Shown one piece after another: positions 1 through 6,299 of a stretch of DNA of 28,970 nt. Both the position numbers and the translations under genes were made by a program. Below the pieces are notes generated by a model, which was not told where the DNA came from, did not search any database, and was given only the letters and a program-made list of their open reading frames with translations. Source of the DNA: QYOJ01 sp964642545. GTDB lineage: Bacteria; Bacteroidota; Bacteroidia; Bacteroidales; FEN-979. The DNA lies in NCBI GenBank assembly GCA_964642545.1, contig CAZXQU010000039.1:1-28970 (forward strand). The letters are read 5' to 3'. How positions within the stretch are numbered: the stretch's first letter is position 1; each line of letters opens with the position of its first letter.

Positions 1-919
1 TCCCGGCAATACGTGCTTCTGCACAGGCAGTGGAAGCCAGCATGATCGTACTGGGTTTTCGGGTAACAAAATCTCTCTTTTCAGCACAATCTCCAACTGC
101 GAATATATCCGGATCTTCTGTCCTCATATATTCATCAACCTTAATAAACCCTTTAGTGCTTATTGTCAATCCTGCTTCTGATGCCAATGTTGAATCTGGA
201 TTATACCCAACAGATACAATAACAGCCTCAGTATCTATAATTTCTCCATTTTCCAGCTCCAGTCCTTTTACAGAAGTTTCTCCAAGGATCGATTTCACTC
301 CGATTCCGGTAAGTATCTTGACACCCCTTTCACGAAGCAAACTCTCAACCCTTTCTGAAATTTCGGTATCGAATGCCAATCCAAGGATATGTGGCAATTT
401 TTCAATCAACGTAACCTCTTTCCCGTCTTTCCTTAGTTCATCCGATAATTCAACCCCAATAAACCCGGCGCCAATTAATGCGATTTTTTTATAAGCCCGG
501 ATTGCTCCCTGCATTTTATCGAGATATTCCTTGCTTTTAGGAACTGTGAATACATCTTTCAAAGAAGTATTCCGTATCCACAAAGGATTTTTTGGCTGTG
601 ATCCGGTTGCAATGACCAGTTTTTCATATTCGACTAATTCACCATTCCCAAGCGTAACCCGTTTATTCTCTTTATCAATTGAAGTTACTTCATCAATTAC
701 CTGCTTGATACCCATGGCTTCAAACATTTTCTCAGAAGGCAAAACATCGTTCTCGCTGGTTCCAACAGAGCCAAAAATATATGGGATCCCACATGGGATG
801 AGGGTCTTTGGTTGTTTGGTAACAACTAAAAACGATTTTTCCTTGTAAATCCGCTTTCCGGTAGTCGCAGCCACCAATCCGGCGGCGCTAGATCCGATAA
901 TCAATACATCTGTTTTCAT
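1..919 (-). CDS. CoA-disulfide reductase-like FAD/NAD(P)-dependent oxidoreductase (3' end cut by window edge)
   Basis: Translating the minus strand from the ATG at 919-917 gives 306 codons open to the window edge, so the C-terminal part is missing. Residues 5-14 form an N-terminal dinucleotide-binding loop (VLIIGSSAAG). Cys43 in the context PCGIPY matches the single redox cysteine of class-III flavoproteins (CoA-disulfide reductase, NADH oxidase, NADH peroxidase). A second Rossmann motif (LIGAGFIG) lies near residue 150, and the FAVGDC flavin-binding motif near 270. The family uses FAD and NAD(P)H to reduce disulfides, persulfides or oxygen through this cysteine. The gene lies 37 bases after the DUF5320 gene on the same strand and is probably in one operon with it and the DUF134 regulator, which suggests a redox, sulfur or metal role. 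The exact substrate cannot be told from sequence. Confidence 0.88.
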   Translation of the reverse strand, partial: MKTDVLIIGSSAAGLVAATTGKRIYKEKSFLVVTKQPKTLIPCGIPYIFGSVGTSENDVLPSEKMFEAMGIKQVIDEVTSIDKENKRVTLGNGELVEYEKLVIATGSQPKNPLWIRNTSLKDVFTVPKSKEYLDKMQGAIRAYKKIALIGAGFIGVELSDELRKDGKEVTLIEKLPHILGLAFDTEISERVESLLRERGVKILTGIGVKSILGETSVKGLELENGEIIDTEAVIVSVGYNPDSTLASEAGLTISTKGFIKVDEYMRTEDPDIFAVGDCAEKRDFVTRKPSTIMLASTACAEARIAG

Positions 920-956
920 CTTTTTATAATAGGTTTAAAGTGTTATGCTCTTAATT

Positions 957-1283
957 TCAAGAATTCCGTTCCGAGAGTTTCTTTTCTAGCGCGCTAACCT
1001 GATCCTTGAGAATACGAATCTCATTCTCATATGAGGTTTTTGGGGAGATATCTGCATTTCCTTCGACGGTGTCCCATCCAAACCAGTTTCTAAATCTCAT
1101 CCCAAAACCACGACCACGGTTATAACCACGGCCGAGACCTCCTCCATTTCCACGGCCGAAACCTCGGCCAGCTTCCCCTTGAGTGTTGGTGTATCCGGGT
1201 GTGTCATTTCCGACACAACGTCCCATTTTTCTTCCAATCATTCTTCCAAGTCCTTCAGGACCTGTTTTGTCACCTCGTGGCAT
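957..1283 (-). CDS. DUF5320 family small glycine/arginine-rich protein
   Basis: This is a 108-residue protein. It opens with MPRGDKTGPEGLGRMIGRKMGRC, the typical DUF5320 start (MPxGDxTGPxGxGPxTGRxxGxC). A Gly/Arg-rich low-complexity middle follows (about residues 38-62). The C-terminus is a predicted coiled coil (about 84-106, heptad-like leucines and valines). The function is unknown; in many anaerobes such genes sit beside DUF134 and NifX/NifB-type iron-molybdenum cofactor genes. The start follows the DUF134 stop by two bases and has a strong Shine-Dalgarno AGGAGG at 1294-1289, formed by the last two arginine codons of the upstream gene. This implies translational coupling. Confidence 0.85.
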   Translation of the reverse strand: MPRGDKTGPEGLGRMIGRKMGRCVGNDTPGYTNTQGEAGRGFGRGNGGGLGRGYNRGRGFGMRFRNWFGWDTVEGNADISPKTSYENEIRILKDQVSALEKKLSERNS

Positions 1284-1285
1284 AA

Positions 1286-1756
1286 TTACCTCCTTTTTTG
1301 ATGTTGGTTTTTAGAATATCGATACTGCCCGCAACACCTTCCGTGACCAAACCCTCCAGCCAGGCTAATCAACTCGTTGGATTGGCATTCCGGACATTCA
1401 ATTAACTTCGTATTTATGTCTGTTTTGAACATATACCCACATTGTCTGCAGCGAATGATGTTGATTCGGAAATGAATACTTCCTCCCTCCACTACCAGTC
1501 GGTTTCCTTCAACTATCAGTTTAGCAATTGTTTTCCGTCCCTCTTCAATCAGCCTCGAAAAAGTTGATCGTGAGATCTCCATCTCTTGCGCTGCATCTTC
1601 ATGTGATAATCCAATGTAATCAGCAAGACGAAAAGCCTCATAGGCATCAATTGACAAAGAAACAAAATTCAATTCACGGCCATAAATACCTATAGGTTTG
1701 AATTCCGTAAACAAAGGAGGTTCATGTACAATTCGTTCATTTTTTGGTCGAGACAT
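1286..1756 (-). CDS. DUF134 family helix-turn-helix regulator with C-terminal zinc ribbon
   Basis: This is a 156-residue protein. Residues 1-100 match the DUF134 family: an MSRPKNxRxV start, a PxxxxFKPxG segment, then a sigma-70-region-4-like helix-turn-helix (LSHEDAAQEMEISRSTFSRLIEEGRK). The C-terminal part has two CxxC pairs (CRQCGY and CPECQS), typical of a zinc ribbon, and a GHGRCCGQ tail that may also bind metal. Family members are thought to be DNA-binding, but little experimental work is known to me. It is the first gene of the operon and has a good Bacteroidota promoter with an inverted repeat in it, so autoregulation is likely. The ATG at 1756 fits the promoter position. Confidence 0.88.
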   Translation of the reverse strand: MSRPKNERIVHEPPLFTEFKPIGIYGRELNFVSLSIDAYEAFRLADYIGLSHEDAAQEMEISRSTFSRLIEEGRKTIAKLIVEGNRLVVEGGSIHFRINIIRCRQCGYMFKTDINTKLIECPECQSNELISLAGGFGHGRCCGQYRYSKNQHQKRR

Positions 1757-1769
1757 AAACTTTTTTCTG

Positions 1770-1800
1770 CAAATATAACGAACATATGCTCATAATACAA
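1770..1800 (-). promoter_or_regulatory. Bacteroidota-type promoter of the DUF134 operon
   Basis: On the minus strand, TTG (1800-1798), a 20-base spacer and TATATTTG (1777-1770) match the consensus TTTG-N19-21-TAnnTTTG. The predicted transcript start lies only a few bases before the ATG at 1756. Confidence 0.75.
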
Positions 1801-1812
1801 CCCGTTGAGCAT
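1781..1812 (-). promoter_or_regulatory. Candidate operator (TGAGCAT half-sites) overlapping the DUF134 promoter
   Basis: ATGCTCA (1786-1792) and TGAGCAT (1806-1812) form a perfect 7-base inverted repeat with 13 bases between the arms; it spans the -33 box. The inner arm also belongs to a near-perfect palindrome on the minus strand, GAGCATATGTTC (1792-1781 region), inside the promoter spacer. This gives three copies of a GAGCAT/GAACAT half-site. The layout suits a repressor, most simply the DUF134 protein itself; that link is inference. Confidence 0.55.
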
Positions 1813-1897
1813 TTTTTTTACATCCTAAGAATTGAGGTTAAACCGAGATATGAAAGACGGCTTATTTAGGGGGATAGATAGGGTTTATTCCTGCAGA

Positions 1898-2092
1898 TTA
1901 TCGATTAACAAGAAGTCTGCCATTCGCTTCCAGGTTGGCTTGTGCAGCTTCCTGATGCCATTGGTCGATAAAAGCCTGCAGTTCCGTTTCAGGATTTATC
2001 CACTGTTGTTCATCCGGTGTAATGGGATTACAGCCTGTTATCATGATGACAACAAGTGAAGATAACAGGAGTAGGCAGTATATTTTTTTCAT
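1898..2092 (-). CDS. Small predicted lipoprotein (64 aa)
   Basis: The protein has a basic start (MKK), a hydrophobic stretch of about 14 residues and a lipobox ITGC with Cys21, followed by NPITPDEQQ. The mature part is only about 44 residues, glutamine/glutamate-rich and probably helical. No family is recognised. It lies downstream of the Kelch gene on the same strand, after a hairpin-forming gap. Its short length makes it less certain than its neighbours, but the intact signal peptide and lipobox argue that it is real. Confidence 0.6.
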   Translation of the reverse strand: MKKIYCLLLLSSLVVIMITGCNPITPDEQQWINPETELQAFIDQWHQEAAQANLEANGRLLVNR

Positions 2093-2108
2093 GGTATCAA
2101 ATTTTCAC

Positions 2109-2171
2109 CACAATAGACGCAATAGGGCACATTAGGAGTCCTATTGCAATTTCTAATGTGTTCTATGTGCC
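2109..2171. repeat. Overlapping inverted repeats between the Kelch gene and the small lipoprotein gene
   Basis: Three perfect inverted repeats share this stretch. GCAATAGG (2119-2126) pairs with CCTATTGC (2140-2147). CACATTAG (2128-2135) pairs with CTAATGTG (2153-2160). GGCACAT (2126-2132) pairs with ATGTGCC (2165-2171). The second and third share an arm and so exclude each other. The words are variants of one short unit, first in one orientation and then in the other. Confidence 0.7.
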
Positions 2172-2179
2172 TACTGCTG

Positions 2180-3457
2180 TTAATTTCTGATTACAACCAG
2201 CTTCCTCACTGCTGATTGGAGTTCTCTCGTAATTCTGCAGAAATAGACTCCCTGCGGAAGATGGCTGATATCATAGGTAACCTTAAGGCTTCCGGAAGGG
2301 ATCAGCTCTTTCATCACCCGGATCCCACTCACGTCAACGATCTCTAATTCTGCTAACTCTCCCGAGTACTCGGGACCAACTGCCAACTGAAGCGTAATGA
2401 CTGAGTTTGCCGGATTCGGAAATAATGCCACCTCAAACCCGTCAGCAGGCTGTAAGTTGATCGCAGCTATAGGATAACTCTGGGTTGATGCCCAAGTTTG
2501 GTTCATAACAGCGCCTCCCGATTGGCCACCGAAAATCAGCACCTTGTAACTATCTGCCAGACTGATGCCCCGCAAACCATCTGCTCCTCCATCCTTGTAC
2601 AAGGCAGCATCACCGCCGGCCACTGGTTGAGGTAATAGTTGCTGCCGCTGGATCACTTCTCCGGTTGCAGTATTAAACTCATACACGAGATCACTATCCT
2701 CTCCCTCTCCATCATGTCCTCCGAAAATGAAGACCACCTCCTCATGAAGGTTGTTAAGTACGTTGACATGGCTTGCATATCCCCACAGGGGCAGTTCTCC
2801 TGTAGTTACCCCCCAGGTTCCATTTTCAAATTGATAATAGACCATTACGTTCGGTTCGCCGAAAACCAACATATATTGATCACCAACCACAAACGCAATA
2901 TGGTGGCTGTATGCTCTGGGACAATCTCTCAGCTCCGTGAATCCTGCAGATGAAAAGGACCAGAAATCCCTGAGGTTGGAGCCATCGGAATCGGTGCCAC
3001 CAAGAATACCTATCGTGCCGTCGGGCATTGATACGGTTGCCTGTCCATGTCTTGCAGAAGGCCGGTTTCCCGGGATGGAAGGCTGGTCCCATCGGTTCAG
3101 GTAAAGATCGTATGTCCACATGTCGTCGAGAGGACCGTTTTCTCCCAATCCGCCATAAATGTACATCTTGTCTCCGCTGATCCAGGCTTCGTGTTCCATG
3201 CGCGCCGGAGGGGGGTCGTTCACAGGGGTGATCTCATTCCAATCGTTTTGTTCAAATACAAATAGATCGTTAAACAAATCCTGTTCTGGGACTCCCCCTC
3301 CAAAGAGAAGGACCTTGCCTTCTGGCGTAGTAACCATGCTATGTCCTTCACGGGGAGAAGGTGCGTTGGGAGGGTTTAAGGATTGCCAGTCCTGGGCAGT
3401 TAGATCTCCCATAAACAGGGTGAGGAAGATAGCAGTAATCATACCTTTGCGTTTCAT
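2180..3457 (-). CDS. Secreted Kelch-repeat protein with type IX secretion sorting domain
   Basis: The chosen start is the ATG at 3457 (425 residues). It directly precedes a signal peptide (MKRKGMITAIFLTLFMGDLTAQ) and fits the promoter at 3489-3519; a longer in-frame start at 3484 would fall at or before the transcript start. The body has about five Kelch-type blades, with P(S/A)xRxxH, GG and W/F-W motifs (for example PSPREGHSM, PPARMEHEA and PSARHGQAT), implying a beta-propeller. The last ~80 residues (LFPNPANSVITLQL to QGVYFCRIT and KLVVIRN) form a type A sorting domain, so the protein should cross the outer membrane by the type IX system. Its ligand is unknown. Confidence 0.88.
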   Translation of the reverse strand: MKRKGMITAIFLTLFMGDLTAQDWQSLNPPNAPSPREGHSMVTTPEGKVLLFGGGVPEQDLFNDLFVFEQNDWNEITPVNDPPPARMEHEAWISGDKMYIYGGLGENGPLDDMWTYDLYLNRWDQPSIPGNRPSARHGQATVSMPDGTIGILGGTDSDGSNLRDFWSFSSAGFTELRDCPRAYSHHIAFVVGDQYMLVFGEPNVMVYYQFENGTWGVTTGELPLWGYASHVNVLNNLHEEVVFIFGGHDGEGEDSDLVYEFNTATGEVIQRQQLLPQPVAGGDAALYKDGGADGLRGISLADSYKVLIFGGQSGGAVMNQTWASTQSYPIAAINLQPADGFEVALFPNPANSVITLQLAVGPEYSGELAELEIVDVSGIRVMKELIPSGSLKVTYDISHLPQGVYFCRITRELQSAVRKLVVIRN

Positions 3458-3488
3458 AAGACTGATGTTTAGGTTGATGTACACAACA

Positions 3489-3519
3489 CAAATATATCAA
3501 CAATTTCTAAATGCACCAA
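3489..3519 (-). promoter_or_regulatory. Promoter of the Kelch-repeat gene
   Basis: On the minus strand, TTG (3519-3517), 20 bases and TATATTTG (3496-3489) match the Bacteroidota consensus. The -33 box lies at the edge of the 8-base repeat tract. The spacing supports the start codon at 3457. Confidence 0.75.
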
Positions 3520-3590
3520 CTCACCATTTCACCATCTCACCATTTGGCTCCGCCGAACTACGCTTCGCTCCGGTTCACCATTTCACTAAC
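3514..3590. repeat. Degenerate 8-base tandem repeat (TCACCATT type) between divergent promoters
   Basis: Units CACCATTT, CACCATCT and CACCATTT run in register at about 3522-3545. The motif resumes at about 3575-3590 after a GC-richer interruption that contains CGCTTCGCTCC (3561-3571). The tract fills most of the gap between the Kelch promoter and the cinA -7 box. Confidence 0.75.
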
Positions 3591-3594
3591 TTTG
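3587..3594 (+). promoter_or_regulatory. Putative cinA -7 box (TAACTTTG), likely leaderless transcript
   Basis: TAACTTTG fits TAnnTTTG exactly and ends four bases before the ATG, so the transcript would begin at or next to the start codon. No clear -33 TTG lies at the proper distance; that place is occupied by the interrupted repeat tract. Confidence 0.5.
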
Positions 3595-3598
3595 TCCC

Positions 3599-4945
3599 AT
3601 GAAGATCGAAATCATCAACATCGGCGATGAAATTCTCATCGGCCAGGTGATCAACACCAATGCGGCCTGGATGGCGGAGGAGCTGAACCGGAACGGATTC
3701 AAAGCGTTTCAGTTCACCGTAATTTCCGACAGCCGTGAACATATTCTGCAAGCCCTGGAGGATGCATTGAACCGTGCAGATGTGGTCCTGATCAGCGGAG
3801 GTCTTGGACCTACCAAAGATGACATCACGAAAGAGACTATCTGCGAGTTCTTTGACACAAAGCTGATCTTCAATGAAGAGGCTTTCCAAAACATAGAAGC
3901 TCTTTTCTCACGAAGAGGTTATGAAGTTACTGAAGTAAATCGTAAGCAGGCCGAACTGCCGGAGAGCTGTATCAGTCTCCCAAACCGATTAGGAACGGCG
4001 AGAGGGATGTGGCTGGAAAAAAAACGTAAGACGTCAGACGTGAGACGTAAGACGAAAAATAAAAATCAAATAAGGAACAACGAACAACAAACAACGAACA
4101 ACGAATATCCACAATCGAAAACCGACAATCGACAATCGGCAATCTATATCTTCCTACCGGGCGTTCCTTTTGAAATGAAAGACATCTTCACCCGTGAAGT
4201 AATTCCCCGGCTGAAAGAGTGGTTTGCCGCACAGGCAATTTATCACAAAACTGTCCTCACACAAGGGAAGGGAGAATCGTTCATTGCTGATATTCTGGAA
4301 GATTGGGAGAATAACCTCCCCTTGCATATCAAACTGGCTTACCTCCCGCAGCCTGGACTCGTACGATTAAGATTATCCGCAACTGGTTCAGAAGAGGAGC
4401 TTCTTCAGCAGGAGGTAACGGCAGAAATTTCAAAACTCCACGAACTCATACCCGATTTGATTTTCGGATTCGATAGTGATACACTTGAGTCCATTGTAGG
4501 GCAACTGCTTATGCTGCAAAAGAAAACCCTGGCAATTGCCGAAAGTGCTACCGGGGGATATATCGCGCATCTTGTCACGTCCGTATCCGGTAGTTCCGCC
4601 TGGTTCCAGGGCTCTGTGGTGGCTTATTCCAACCGGTCGAAAGAGGACATCCTTTATGTAAAAAGAGATACGCTTGAAAGCCATGGTGCAGTGAGTGAAC
4701 AGGTTGCGCTGGAGATGGCGCTGGGTGCCCGGGGTCGGTTCAGAACCGACTATGCCATTGCAACCACTGGAATTGCCGGCCCCTCAGGAAGCACCCCCGA
4801 CAAGCCTGTTGGAACATTCTGGATAGGAATTGCTACCCCCGATGGTGTTTTTGCCAAACACTTCCTCTTCGGCGACAACCGAGAGCGGAATATTCGTCGG
4901 ACAGCCTTGACGGCGATGAATCTATTGAGAAAAGAGCTTCTTTAG
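3599..4945 (+). CDS. cinA: CinA family protein (nicotinamide-nucleotide amidase / competence-damage protein) with repeat-derived insertion
   Basis: This 448-residue protein has an N-terminal MoCF-like domain (about 3-215; GDEILIGQVINTNA, ISGGLGPTKDD and FLPGVPFEMK) and a C-terminal CinA amidase domain (about 290-448; AIAESATGGYIA, GSVVAYSN, ATTGIAGPSG and KPVGTFWIGIA). The family hydrolyses ADP-ribose or NMN in pyridine-nucleotide salvage. Most homologues have about 410-415 residues and a short loop between GMWLEK and IYIFLPGVP. Here residues about 142-181 (positions about 4022-4141) are extra, rich in Lys, Arg, Asn, Gln and Thr, and encoded by 7-base repeats. The frame stays open and both flanking motifs are intact, so the protein is probably functional with a disordered loop. 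Confidence 0.92.
   Translation: MKIEIINIGDEILIGQVINTNAAWMAEELNRNGFKAFQFTVISDSREHILQALEDALNRADVVLISGGLGPTKDDITKETICEFFDTKLIFNEEAFQNIEALFSRRGYEVTEVNRKQAELPESCISLPNRLGTARGMWLEKKRKTSDVRRKTKNKNQIRNNEQQTTNNEYPQSKTDNRQSAIYIFLPGVPFEMKDIFTREVIPRLKEWFAAQAIYHKTVLTQGKGESFIADILEDWENNLPLHIKLAYLPQPGLVRLRLSATGSEEELLQQEVTAEISKLHELIPDLIFGFDSDTLESIVGQLLMLQKKTLAIAESATGGYIAHLVTSVSGSSAWFQGSVVAYSNRSKEDILYVKRDTLESHGAVSEQVALEMALGARGRFRTDYAIATTGIAGPSGSTPDKPVGTFWIGIATPDGVFAKHFLFGDNRERNIRRTALTAMNLLRKELL
4024..4144. repeat. Three successive 7-base repeat tracts inserted in frame in cinA
   Basis: Tract one is ACGTAAG, ACGTCAG, ACGTGAG, ACGTAAG, then ACGAAAA (4024-4058). Tract two is GAACAAC, GAACAAC, AAACAAC, GAACAAC (4075-4102). 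Tract three is CAATCGA, AAACCGA, CAATCGA, CAATCGG, CAATC (4112-4144). All have period 7 but different units. An A-rich linker joins the first two. Confidence 0.85.
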
Positions 4946-4985
4946 TACCCACGCCTCCCCGCCCTTTTTAATGACCGCCAGCATT

Positions 4986-5096
4986 GTCATTGTGAGGAGC
5001 GAAGCGACAAAGCAACCTCGTTCTGGGATAGCGTACGCTAATTGTTTTCGACGAAGCAACCTGACCTGAGGCCAATCACTTACTTCGTCATTTGCA
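4986..5096. repeat. Dispersed intergenic repeat of the GTCATTGyGAGGAGCGAAGCGAC type
   Basis: The stretch opens with GTCATTGTGAGGAGCGAAGC, followed by GACAAAGCAACCTCG. This resembles a repeat seen between genes of many bacteria (GTCATTGCGAGGAGCGAAGC, then GACGAAGCAATC). A second partial copy, CGACGAAGCAACCTGA, lies at about 5049-5064, and a 12-base perfect palindrome TAGCGTACGCTA at 5029-5040 separates the two. The remaining part up to 5159 shows no gene. GGAGCGAAGCG (4996-5006) recurs inverted at 3561-3571 on the other side of cinA. Confidence 0.6.
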
Positions 5097-5159
5097 AGCC
5101 CTCTTCAGGGGGTTTAGGGGGGTATTCGTCGATTCTTTTAAACTTTTTATCGAAATCGC

Positions 5160-5191
5160 TTGACTTTTGTGTTTTAATAGTTATATATTTG
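5160..5191 (+). promoter_or_regulatory. Promoter of the seven-gene cluster
   Basis: TTG (5160-5162), 21 bases and TATATTTG (5184-5191) match the Bacteroidota consensus, and TTGACT with TATATT would also suit a classical sigma-70 promoter. The leader to the ATG at 5233 is about 35 bases. This argues against a longer in-frame start at TTG 5167, which would lie inside the promoter. Confidence 0.7.
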
Positions 5192-5232
5192 TAAACTTCA
5201 CTTTTTATGAAGTATATAAAAAGTTGAATATC

Positions 5233-6045
5233 ATGAGCAATCGATCAAAGTTACGCATGTCAGTCGGACTCTTCTACCCGATAGCTATATTCTCCAGCTA
5301 CATCATAGCCATCGCAGAATGGGGTATCCGTTCATGGCTGATCAGTGAAGGAATGGATATCGGACAGATGCCCCTTCTCACCTACTATATATGTGGAGTG
5401 TTTTTTGTCGCCATGGGGATCTTTCAATGGTTCAAATACAGACTATGGGTTAACCTGGTGATCGGCATCCTGGTAGGATTTTTATGTGTCCAGGGGCCAG
5501 GGATGATTATTTCAGACTATTTTTTCACAAAAGCCTCCTATTTCATCACCTTTTTTATCATTGTGCTTTTCGTGATCCTGAACTGGTCAACACTCTATGG
5601 ACAGGAGCGGTATGAGATCAACGCCCGCAGATTGTTCAAACTTGGTGCCGAACTGATCTACGAAACAGCTGATGGATTTACCGGCAGGCCTTTCTCGGCA
5701 GGTGAAATCACCTTCTCGAAGGAGGAGTTGCTTGGTTTTTCAAGATTCATGGAAGGAAAGTATGTGACACGGGTATTTCATGAAAATGAAACAGTTTTCC
5801 TCACCTTTTCACTGAACAGAAGTGTCCTCACTATTGTAAATCCCCGGGAGGCAAGTCATGTCTCAATCAGTAAGTCAGGCGCCATGACCGTCTTTATCAC
5901 TGAATCAGATTACCGTCAATACAGGAAAACATACAATTTTAACCAGCTATGTCACTCCCTTGGGGAAGTGATAAAGCGGTTTTTTGAATACTACAAAGAG
6001 GGGCTGGAGAATCGGATCATCACAGAACTGAAGACTGCCCGGTAA
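5233..6045 (+). CDS. Uncharacterised four-helix membrane protein with C-terminal cytosolic domain (paralogue 1)
   Basis: The ATG at 5233 (270 residues) was chosen because the reading frame before it overlaps the promoter. Four hydrophobic segments lie in the first ~120 residues (about 11-29, 47-65, 71-90 and 100-120). A soluble domain of about 145 residues follows. I recognise no named family. The soluble domain is clearly paralogous to the protein at 10277-11095: both share ADGFTxRPxxAG, a (K/R)(E/D)EL(L/M)GF segment, a VS(I/M)SKS-like beta element and a closing segment QLCxxLGxxxxxFxEYYKxGxExRI. The domain is probably cytosolic, following four membrane passes. The cluster context suggests it works with the exported transglutaminase-fold protein downstream. 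Confidence 0.8.
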   Translation: MSNRSKLRMSVGLFYPIAIFSSYIIAIAEWGIRSWLISEGMDIGQMPLLTYYICGVFFVAMGIFQWFKYRLWVNLVIGILVGFLCVQGPGMIISDYFFTKASYFITFFIIVLFVILNWSTLYGQERYEINARRLFKLGAELIYETADGFTGRPFSAGEITFSKEELLGFSRFMEGKYVTRVFHENETVFLTFSLNRSVLTIVNPREASHVSISKSGAMTVFITESDYRQYRKTYNFNQLCHSLGEVIKRFFEYYKEGLENRIITELKTAR

Positions 6046-6083
6046 ACCAATAAAAAACAACCAAAAAAAATCAGGAGGTTATC

Positions 6084-6272
6084 ATGAATTACAGAGTACA
6101 TCGATTTGAAATCAACATGGAAAAAGATCAGCATCTTTTGGAACAGTTTCTAAACTCCTTAAAAGGTGAAGTGGTTTCCATTGTGCCGAATGTGGCAAAA
6201 ACCACTCTTGCCCAGATCTACGGTATAACCAGAAAAGTAAACTTTCTGCTGATCGTAGAAAAAATCACATAG
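6084..6272 (+). CDS. Small uncharacterised protein (62 aa) with a strong ribosome binding site
   Basis: This 62-residue protein has no signal peptide. Its MNYRVHRFEINMEKDQHLLEQFLNSL start and LLIVEK end suggest a small alpha/beta fold. The stretch GEVVSIVPNV resembles DUF4177-like small proteins, but I cannot assign a family. A canonical Shine-Dalgarno AGGAGG at 6073-6078, five bases before the ATG, is unusual in this lineage and indicates strong translation. The gene sits 38 bases after the first membrane-protein gene and 27 bases before the first transglutaminase gene, so it is very likely in one operon with them. Confidence 0.72.
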   Translation: MNYRVHRFEINMEKDQHLLEQFLNSLKGEVVSIVPNVAKTTLAQIYGITRKVNFLLIVEKIT

Positions 6273-6299
6273 ACCAAAATATTCGTAAACCTATATAAG

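Noticed and set aside
30..848. Plus-strand open frames at the left end
   Set aside because: They are antisense to a clear flavoprotein gene with intact motifs on the minus strand, and their translations are serine-rich shadows without recognisable domains.
1832..2059. Plus-strand frame opposite the small lipoprotein
   Set aside because: It has no signal or domain, while the minus strand encodes a complete signal peptide and lipobox.
5029..5040. 12-base perfect palindrome TAGCGTACGCTA as an operator or origin site
   Set aside because: It lies in the middle of a dispersed repeat and has no second copy near the promoter, so it is more simply part of that repeat.
5167..5232. TTG-initiated extension of the first membrane protein
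   Set aside because: It overlaps the promoter at 5160-5191, so it would not be transcribed. The ATG at 5233 follows a normal leader.
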